Positions 28,524 through 35,437 of a stretch of 37,072 nucleotides of DNA are shown piece by piece (the first letter of the stretch is position 1; the number at the start of each line of letters is the position of its first letter). The notes under the pieces are model-generated. The model worked only from the letters and a program-made list of their open reading frames with translations, did not search any database and was not told the origin of the DNA. A program made the translations under genes and the position numbers. The stretch is from a bacterium (GTDB lineage: Bacteria; Desulfobacterota; Anaeroferrophillalia; Anaeroferrophillales; Tharpellaceae), in the NCBI GenBank assembly GCA_029932385.1, contig JAOZQE010000007.1:1-37072 (forward strand). Reading direction: 5' to 3'.

Positions 28524-29051
28524 CTATTCATGACTGCCCCCACTTTTACCGCCTGTGGGCGCATATTTGCCGGAACTGTAAAAACGATTACCGGCATCAG
28601 TTCTTTCGTGACAATCTACACACTCTGTGGGTGCTCCCGTTTCAATATGGCAATTTAAGCACTTCAGGTGATAGGCACCCTTGAGCCCTGTTATGTCGAC
28701 ATGGAATCGATGAGGATCCTCCTCCATCTGCCGGATATGCTTGCCCGTGAATGGTTCGGCGACATGGCAGTCACTACAGGTCGGTGAGAAGGTTCCCCCG
28801 CATTCAGAATGGCATGCGGCGCAGCGATCCGCCGCAACCTCACTACTAAACCTATGATGATGGCAGACAGAGCAGTTTTCTTCTATGTCGACATGCAGTT
28901 CGTGGTCAAAATCAACTCCTTCATAAAGGTGGGACAGGGAGTCTATGCGCACTGATGTCGGAGGCTCATCATCGACCCCGAAAGCCGGAGCGGAGATGAA
29001 AAACAGCGCCAGGATTATCCCGGTTATGATCCGTATCTTTCTAATTTTCAT
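28524..29051 (-). CDS. Five-haem c-type cytochrome
   Basis: Signal peptide; five CXXCH motifs (CSVCH, CAACH, CSDCH, CLNCH, CVDCH). Confidence 0.9.
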   Translation of the reverse strand: MKIRKIRIITGIILALFFISAPAFGVDDEPPTSVRIDSLSHLYEGVDFDHELHVDIEENCSVCHHHRFSSEVAADRCAACHSECGGTFSPTCSDCHVAEPFTGKHIRQMEEDPHRFHVDITGLKGAYHLKCLNCHIETGAPTECVDCHERTDAGNRFYSSGKYAPTGGKSGGSHE

Positions 29052-29083
29052 TCGTTTGTTCCCCCTTGAAATGTTCAGAGACT

Positions 29084-29272
29084 CTATTTATTCCCTTTAT
29101 CGGCATCTTTATCGTACATGATAACTTTCCTGAAAAATATTGGAAACGCGATCAAAAATCCGACGCAGATAAGATATTCGACAGCCTTGATATAATCGTA
29201 GTACTCCACCAGGGTGCCGATCGCTACCGGTTCGCCGATGGTATTAAAAAAATCAACTATTTGGTTGCCCAT
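29084..29272 (-). CDS. Small single-TM subunit, 62 aa (HmcD-like by position)
   Basis: MGNQIVDFFNTIGEPVAIGTLVEYYDYIKAVEYLICVGFLIAFPIFFRKVIMYDKDADKGNK; in the redox operon. Confidence 0.7.
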   Translation of the reverse strand: MGNQIVDFFNTIGEPVAIGTLVEYYDYIKAVEYLICVGFLIAFPIFFRKVIMYDKDADKGNK

Positions 29273-29293
29273 TGAAGCTCTCCTTTTTCGCAG

Positions 29294-29536
29294 TTAGTTT
29301 GCATTCGGAGTGGATTCGGTTGCGACGGCCACTTTTTTGTTGGACAAGCCCACCGATGATTTAATAAATCCCAAAACCAGCATCAGCGCCGGAACCAGTT
29401 GGGCGACAACGATCAGGGCACAAAAACCGACAAAGACGGAGACTAGAATTCCGCTTTTATAAACCACCGTGTTCCCGGCAAAGGCCGGACTGATTGATGC
29501 CAATACCAAAATGATTGTTGAGATCGCTGTTTTCAT
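29294..29536 (-). CDS. Small membrane protein, 80 aa (paralogue of 23198-23440)
   Basis: MKTAISTIILVLASISPAFAGNTVVYKSGILVSVFVGFCALIVVAQLVPALMLVLGFIKSS. Confidence 0.85.
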   Translation of the reverse strand: MKTAISTIILVLASISPAFAGNTVVYKSGILVSVFVGFCALIVVAQLVPALMLVLGFIKSSVGLSNKKVAVATESTPNAN

Positions 29537-29568
29537 GAATAATTCTCCTTATAATTATTTTGCGTTTT

Positions 29569-30012
29569 TTATCCTGCTTCCGGAGTAGGTCTCTCTTTAC
29601 AGAGTCTCCCGACAGGAGTTTTTTGTGAAATTATTTTGTCGCTGGAGTTGTCAAAGGCACATTGAACTACCTGTCTGAGTTCTTCCTGATCATCACTATT
29701 TACTGGTTTCAAGGCATGGTAGAAGATTCCTTCGCGACGAAATCTGCGGATTATGGCTGGGGACTCTTCATTTGAGATCAGGATTATAGTTAAATTCTGA
29801 TTACATTTTTTCAAGAGAGGGATGATTTTTATGGCTGATAATCCATCGAACTCACTTCCTAAAAGGATGACCCGGGCATCTTTTTTCAGGACATCATGGA
29901 GCACGACATCCACAGAATCAGTTGCAATAACACTGTACTCGCTTTCGTTGAAAAACCCGGCGATCCGTTTGCGAGTTTCTTCATCCCGGTCGGCTATTAG
30001 AAGAATCTGCAT
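29569..30012 (-). CDS. Stand-alone receiver-like protein, apparently lacking the phospho-acceptor Asp
   Basis: ILLIADRDEETRKRIAGFF, ARVILLGSEFDGLSAIKIIPLL (Gly at the usual Asp position), YHALKPV. Confidence 0.8.
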   Translation of the reverse strand: MQILLIADRDEETRKRIAGFFNESEYSVIATDSVDVVLHDVLKKDARVILLGSEFDGLSAIKIIPLLKKCNQNLTIILISNEESPAIIRRFRREGIFYHALKPVNSDDQEELRQVVQCAFDNSSDKIISQKTPVGRLCKERPTPEAG

Positions 30013-30056
30013 GCTCTCTTCCCCCTATTTAAGGAAATACCCGGTATCCACTTTTC

Positions 30057-30305
30057 TCAAGAGTTGTTGACCTTCCTGTTTTCCACAACGCTTTTACCGG
30101 CGTTCGCTTTCCCGAAAACGGAAGCCATCATCGATCCAAACATTATCAGGCAGGGAACAAATTGAAATGTAATGACAATCCCCAGGAAACCGATGAAAAT
30201 CCAACCGATGAAGCTAATCCCTCCACCACCGACACCGGTTGCGGCAAAAGCCGTACTGGCTTGCAAGGTGGCTAGTATTGTAATGATACGAAATGTGTTT
30301 TTCAT
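30057..30305 (-). CDS. Small membrane protein (paralogue of 23483-23713)
   Basis: MKNTFRIITILATLQASTAFAATGV...GWIFIGFLGIVITFQFVPCLIMFGSMMASVFGKA; GGAGG before the ATG at 30305. Confidence 0.85.
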   Translation of the reverse strand: MKNTFRIITILATLQASTAFAATGVGGGGISFIGWIFIGFLGIVITFQFVPCLIMFGSMMASVFGKANAGKSVVENRKVNNS

Positions 30306-30393
30306 TTTTCTCACCTCCGCGCAGATTCAAAAGACCTGAATGTCTTTTGCCCTATATTTTATGTTTTATATACATTACGGTTATATACGTATT

Positions 30394-30409
30394 CGCATAA
30401 AGCGTTCCA
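30394..30409 (-). promoter_or_regulatory. Sigma54 (-24/-12) promoter of the redox operon
   Basis: Minus strand TGGAACGCTTTATGCG; GG-N10-GC; near-identical to 23809-23824. Confidence 0.8.
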
Positions 30410-30507
30410 ACTCTGAAAGAAATCACCTTGAGAGTCATAAAATATTGTATTTATTATATTTTATTGTTTTTTTGGATTGAAGGAAGTTCGTCGTGGAATG
30501 GTTGTGG

Positions 30508-30526
30508 TGTATATTTTTTTTATACA
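30508..30526. promoter_or_regulatory. Candidate activator binding site (UAS)
   Basis: TGTATA-TTTTTTT-TATACA, 98 nt upstream of the sigma54 promoter. Confidence 0.55.
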
Positions 30527-30616
30527 TCATAACAAGGTGATATGCTTGGGAGAAGATATCATCCTGTTGTAAGTCTGTGAAATTAAGTACTTATCTGATA
30601 TTGTCAAAGAGTATAT

Positions 30617-30655
30617 AAAAAAAATGCCCCTGTTTATCAATAAAATAACCGGGGC
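30617..30655 (-). terminator. Minus-strand terminator upstream of the redox operon
   Basis: Minus strand GCCCCGG...CAGGGGC followed by ATTTTTTTT. Confidence 0.6.
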
Positions 30656-30911
30656 GGAAGATTGATTGTATGACGTTTAAACTATGGTAAATTCTTGGGT
30701 GATCGTATTCCTGGAGCCGGGTGGTTGCAGGGTCAGATTGGCTGGGATATCATCGTGGACTTCGGGAAATGTGAAAATTCAACAAGAGGTTAAATCTTAT
30801 GCCGGGGATTTAATTTTTAACAACTCGCACATCTGCTTTTTGGGTTTCACTATAACCCCGGGTAGCTTTGTGGTGTCATTGTTTCTGTCATGGGTGTTGT
30901 TGGCATATATG

Positions 30912-30940
30912 TTGCTGAATAGCTAGTTCGATCATAATAT
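30912..30940 (+). promoter_or_regulatory. Candidate sigma70 promoter for the dehydratase-like operon
   Basis: TTGCTG - 17 nt - TAATAT. Confidence 0.5.
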
Positions 30941-30998
30941 CTGGTGACCAACTTTATTTTAGATAAAATTTGTACACTTATTTTAAGTGGAGGCATTG

Positions 30999-32225
30999 AT
31001 GGCTGAAATTAAAAAACTCGAGACTGCGAAACTGATGAAAAAGGTGATGGCGGATCATTTCTATGAGATTGATGCGGCCGTTAAATCGGGCAATCCCAAG
31101 GTTGCCTGGTGTACCAGTGTGGGGCCGGCTGAACTCTTAAGGGCGATGGGTTTTCTTGTCTATTTCCCGGAGAATCACGCGGCTATTTTAGGTGCCTCCC
31201 GGGCCGCCAACGACTGCATTCCGGCGGCCAACGCAATCGGTTATTCGCCGGAGATCTGCTCTTACCTGACCTCTGACGTTGGTGCTTACCTGAAAGGGTT
31301 TACGCCTCTGGCCAAGATTTACGACGGAATTGATTCAATCCCGAAGCCGGATGTTCTGGTTTACAATACGAATCAGTGCCGCGACGTCAAAGACTGGTTT
31401 GAGTGGTATGCGCGTGAGTGGAAGGTTCCCTGTCTCGGGATTGAGAGTTTTGTCAATGTCGGTGATGTAACCAAAGATCATGTTGACAGTATCGCCGCCC
31501 AGATGAAGAAACTGGCTGCTGATATTACGGCTGCGACCGGTAATAAGATGGATGAAGATCTCTTGAAAGAGACGGTGCGGCTCTCCCGGCAGTGTTCGGA
31601 TTTATGGAAAGATGTTCTTGAAATTGCGACCAATAAACCTTCGCCGCTGACCTTTTTTGACGGCACCATTCATATGGGGCCGGCCGTCTGCCTGCGGGGT
31701 ACTCAGGTTGCGGTTGATTATTATGAAACTCTGCTGAAAGAGCTCCGCGGCTGGGTCTCCCAGGGAGTGGCGGCAGTTGCCGGCGAACGCCACCGGATCT
31801 ACTGGGAAGGGATGCCGGTCTGGGGTAAATTGCGGGAAAATGCGAAACTTTTTCTCAGCCTGGAAACTTGCCTTGTCGCTTCAACTTATTGTAACAGCTG
31901 GATTTTTACAGCATTAGATCCGGATGATCCGTGGAATTCAATGGCTCGTGCTTATACTGAACTCTTTATCGTTCGTGATGATGATTTTAAGGAAGATTAC
32001 TACCGGCGCATGCTTGATCTTTTCGATTTCGACGGAATTATTTTTCATGATGCCAAAACTTGTCCCAATAACTCCAACTGTCGTTACGGTCTCCCGCAGC
32101 GTTTCAGTAAAGAGACCGGAATCCCGTTTATCACGATTGACGGCGATCTTAACGATCTGCGCTGTTATTCGGAAGAGCAGGCGATTACCAAGATTGAGGC
32201 CTTCATCGAACAGTTAGACGGTTAA
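30999..32225 (+). CDS. 2-hydroxyacyl-CoA dehydratase / benzoyl-CoA reductase superfamily protein (single-subunit, HgdB/double-cubane type)
   Basis: KVAWCTSVGPAELLRAMGFLVYFPENHAAILGA, NDCIPAANAIGYSPEICSY, DGIIFHDAKTCPNNSNCRYGLPQRFSKETGIPFITIDGDLNDLRCYSEEQ; GGAGG before the ATG at 30999. Confidence 0.85.
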   Translation: MAEIKKLETAKLMKKVMADHFYEIDAAVKSGNPKVAWCTSVGPAELLRAMGFLVYFPENHAAILGASRAANDCIPAANAIGYSPEICSYLTSDVGAYLKGFTPLAKIYDGIDSIPKPDVLVYNTNQCRDVKDWFEWYAREWKVPCLGIESFVNVGDVTKDHVDSIAAQMKKLAADITAATGNKMDEDLLKETVRLSRQCSDLWKDVLEIATNKPSPLTFFDGTIHMGPAVCLRGTQVAVDYYETLLKELRGWVSQGVAAVAGERHRIYWEGMPVWGKLRENAKLFLSLETCLVASTYCNSWIFTALDPDDPWNSMARAYTELFIVRDDDFKEDYYRRMLDLFDFDGIIFHDAKTCPNNSNCRYGLPQRFSKETGIPFITIDGDLNDLRCYSEEQAITKIEAFIEQLDG

Positions 32226-32226
32226 A

Positions 32227-32353
32227 ATGGCGTTGCAAAAAGTTTCGCTCTGACTGCGTCAAATTGATTTGTCAGAAACTCGATATACTTTCTGTATGAT
32301 CTCGTCTCTGAAAAATCTCTTTTTCTTGCAGAGCAAAATTTTTGCTTAGCCAT
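32227..32353. repeat. Imperfect ~60-bp-arm inverted repeat (foldback/MITE-like)
   Basis: ATGGCgttGCAAAAAgTTTcGCTCTG...GATTTgTCAGA... pairs with ...TCTGAaAAATC...CAGAGCAAAATTTTTGCttaGCCAT; central ATAC...GTAT. Confidence 0.75.
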
Positions 32354-32376
32354 TAAATATTATAAGGAATTTTTAA

Positions 32377-33168
32377 GTGAAACCTCTGTTTGTCGGTATA
32401 GATATCGGTTCAACCACAGCCAAGGCGGTTATCGTTGATTCCGAGGGGGCAATTTTAGCCCAGTCGATTCAGCGCAGCGGTTATGACTTCGCGCAGGTGT
32501 CGGAATCGGTTCTGACAGCAGCTCTGGCTGCGGCTGATCTGCCGCGCGCGGCGGTGACCGCGGTACTTTCAACCGGCTACGGCCGGCGCAATGTTGCCTT
32601 TGCTGATTATCAGCGGACCGAAATCCTCTGCCATGCCCGGGGCGTACACTACTATTTTCCGGAACCGGTAAGTGTGGTTGATATCGGCGGCCAGGATAAT
32701 AAGATAATTCATCTCGGGGCCAAGGGTGAGCGTTTGAACTTTACGATGAATCGTAAATGTGCTGCCGGTACCGGGGCTTTTATTGAAGAGATTGCCTATC
32801 GTTTGGATCTTAAACTTGAAGACTTAAACGGGATGGCTGAGGCCGCCGATACTGAAGTTACTATCGGCTCTTTCTGCACGGTTTTCAGTTGTACCGAGAT
32901 CTTGGGGATGGCTCGTCGCGGGGTTCCCATCGGTGGGATTATCAAAGGGGTTTTCCGCTCGGTTATCAAGCGCGTGGCGGAGATGGATGCTCTGCCTGGT
33001 AAAGTAGTTATGACCGGCGGCGTGGTTGATCATAACCCGATTGTCAAAGAGATGCTTAGCGAAGCTTTAGGCCGCAAGGTTGAAGTTCCGCCTCATCCGC
33101 AGGTTATCGGCGCATTAGGTGCCGCCTTGATTGCGAAAGAGTTGTATACAGCGGGTGCTGCGAAGTAA
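32377..33168 (+). CDS. ATP-dependent activase/reductase of the HgdC/BadF/DCCP-R family
   Basis: VGIDIGSTTAKAVIVD, STGYGRRNV, VVDIGGQDNKII, NRKCAAGTGAFIE, FCTVFSCTEILGMARRGV, MTGGVVDHNPIV. Confidence 0.92.
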   Translation: MKPLFVGIDIGSTTAKAVIVDSEGAILAQSIQRSGYDFAQVSESVLTAALAAADLPRAAVTAVLSTGYGRRNVAFADYQRTEILCHARGVHYYFPEPVSVVDIGGQDNKIIHLGAKGERLNFTMNRKCAAGTGAFIEEIAYRLDLKLEDLNGMAEAADTEVTIGSFCTVFSCTEILGMARRGVPIGGIIKGVFRSVIKRVAEMDALPGKVVMTGGVVDHNPIVKEMLSEALGRKVEVPPHPQVIGALGAALIAKELYTAGAAK

Positions 33169-33263
33169 TTAGAAGTAACTAAAGCTTATTTTCTAGCGGG
33201 CAACGCCCGCATTAGATCAATACATTTATAATTGTAAGACAAACTTAAAAGAAGGGTAAAGTT

Positions 33264-35351
33264 ATGTTAGATGCACTTTTTCGTCCCCGGGCTGTAGCAG
33301 TTATTGGCGCTTCAAATCGACGTTTAACGATTGGCTATCGGATTGTTGAGAATCTGGTCGACAGCGGTTTTAAGGGGCCGATCTTTCCGATCAATCCCAA
33401 AGCGCCCTACATCAAGAATTTTATCGCCTACAAGGATATCATGGATGTTCCTCTGCAGGTGGATTTAGCCCACATCATCGTTAAAAATACCCGGGTTCCC
33501 GGCGAGATCGAAAAGTGCGGTAAGAAAGGGATCAAGGTCGTCATCGTTAATACCGCCGGTTTCGGCGAAATCGGCGAGGAGGGCGTTAAACTTCAGGAGG
33601 AGATGCTCGCGGTCGCGAAAAAATACGGCGTCCGGGTTTTCGGCCCCAACTGTCAGGGGGTAATGAACTCCGATCCTGAAATCCGGGCTTACTGTAACTT
33701 TACCTTTACGAGTATGATTGAAGGCTCAATTTCGGTCATGGCCCAGTCGGGCGGTGTTGGTGAGGTTATCAATAACCGTTTGTATGAGCTCGGACTTGGT
33801 TTTCGGATGTATGCTTCTTATGGAAACCAGGCGGATATTAATGCGACTGAAATTCTGGAGTACTGGGGTAATGATCCCGGCACCAAGGTTATCATGCTCC
33901 ACATCGAAACCCTGCAGAATCCGGCCGAATTTGCCAAGGTTGCGAAAGAGATCTCTAAACGTAAACCGATTCTGGCGATGAAAACCGGCCGCACCAAACT
34001 TGGCGCTAAAGCGGTTTCATCCCATACCGGCGGCATGATGGCGGTTGATACGACGACTAACCTGCTGCTGGAAAAATGCGGAATTTTGACATTTACCGAC
34101 GAAGAGGAACTCTGTCAGGCGGCGCGGGCTTTAGCCCAGCTGCCGGTTGCTGAAGGAAACCGGGTCGGAATTATCACCAATACCGGCGGTCCCGGAATTA
34201 TTGTTACCGATGAGCTGACCGAGCGCGGTTGCGATCTCTCTGAAATCAGTGAAGCCAGTCGGGACAGCCTGCAGGGCAATCTCTATCCGGAAGCCTCGCT
34301 TGCCAATCCGATCGATGTTCTCGCAACCGCAACTCCGGAACATTATAAACTCGCGGCTGAAACCCTGATGAGTGACCCCGGAGTTGATATTGTTTTTGTC
34401 AATTTTATTACACCGTTCTTTGTCGATACCGAAGGCGTGGCCCGTGGCCTCACCGAGGTTGCTAAAGATGCGTCTAAACCGATGGTTGCCTGTGTTATGA
34501 CCGAAAAAGAGGGCTGGAAGAAGACGCTGCAGATTTTTAACGAGGGCGGCATTCCAACTTTCGATATGCCGGAGATGGCCGGTAAAGTTGCGGCTGCGGT
34601 TGCCCGCTACGGGGCTCTGCAGCGGCGTCAGGAGAGCTCTCCGGTTTCCTATAATGGTATTGATATTGCCGCCGCGACTCAGTTGATCGAAAAAACCAAG
34701 GCCTCCGGGCGCTCTTTCATGGCTCAGGCCGATGCTTTCAGTATGCTCTCAGCCTACGGTCTGCCGGTTCCGGCCTATGGAGAGATAAATGATTTTGACG
34801 GGGCCCTGGCGGCTGCTGTTGAAATCGGTTACCCGGTAACTATTAAAGTTGAGTCTGAAGAAGTAGTCCATAAGTCAGATGCCGGCGGGGTGGTGCTTAA
34901 TATTAAAGATGACGCCGAACTTGCCGCCGCCTGTAAAAAAATGGAGCAGAATTTCCCTGGCGCAACCTGTTTCATTCAGAAATTTCTTGATCCCGGCATT
35001 GAGGTGATGGTTGGTGCTAATCGCGAGACGGAAGGTTTGGGTCATGTCGTTGCTTTTGGTCTCGGCGGTATCTTCGTCGAAGTGATGAAGGATGTTATTT
35101 TCCGTCTCAACCCGCTTTCAGCTGATGATATCGACGAGATGATCTGCGGGATTAAGGGTTTTCCCATCCTTGAGGGAATCCGCGGCCGGGCCGGTGGCGA
35201 TATTGAGAAATTGAAAGAGGTTTTAAGCCGGATCTCGATGCTGCTGCGTAACCATGATGAAATTGATGAGATGGATCTTAACCCGATTTTCTCCTATCCA
35301 GAAGGTCAGGAGCCGGGTCTGGTCGATGTTAGAATTAAATTAAAAGCGTAA
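33264..35351 (+). CDS. Acyl-CoA synthetase (ADP/NDP-forming), fused alpha and beta domains
   Basis: CoA-binding domain AVAVIGASNRRLTIGYRIVENLV, FGPNCQGVMN, SSHTGGMM; C-terminal ATP-grasp VTIKVESEEVVHKSDAGGVVLN. Confidence 0.92.
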   Translation: MLDALFRPRAVAVIGASNRRLTIGYRIVENLVDSGFKGPIFPINPKAPYIKNFIAYKDIMDVPLQVDLAHIIVKNTRVPGEIEKCGKKGIKVVIVNTAGFGEIGEEGVKLQEEMLAVAKKYGVRVFGPNCQGVMNSDPEIRAYCNFTFTSMIEGSISVMAQSGGVGEVINNRLYELGLGFRMYASYGNQADINATEILEYWGNDPGTKVIMLHIETLQNPAEFAKVAKEISKRKPILAMKTGRTKLGAKAVSSHTGGMMAVDTTTNLLLEKCGILTFTDEEELCQAARALAQLPVAEGNRVGIITNTGGPGIIVTDELTERGCDLSEISEASRDSLQGNLYPEASLANPIDVLATATPEHYKLAAETLMSDPGVDIVFVNFITPFFVDTEGVARGLTEVAKDASKPMVACVMTEKEGWKKTLQIFNEGGIPTFDMPEMAGKVAAAVARYGALQRRQESSPVSYNGIDIAAATQLIEKTKASGRSFMAQADAFSMLSAYGLPVPAYGEINDFDGALAAAVEIGYPVTIKVESEEVVHKSDAGGVVLNIKDDAELAAACKKMEQNFPGATCFIQKFLDPGIEVMVGANRETEGLGHVVAFGLGGIFVEVMKDVIFRLNPLSADDIDEMICGIKGFPILEGIRGRAGGDIEKLKEVLSRISMLLRNHDEIDEMDLNPIFSYPEGQEPGLVDVRIKLKA

Positions 35352-35437
35352 TTTTTAAGTGAAAAGGGTGAAGTGTGAAATTTGCGCCTCAAGGCGCATT
35401 CACCTTTTATCTTTAATTTAAGAGCAAGGTAACTGAA

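Noticed and set aside
30684-30926. 80-aa plus ORF with a C-terminal hydrophobic stretch
   Set aside because: No Shine-Dalgarno, contains or abuts the promoter of the next gene, no recognisable family; kept out pending conservation evidence.
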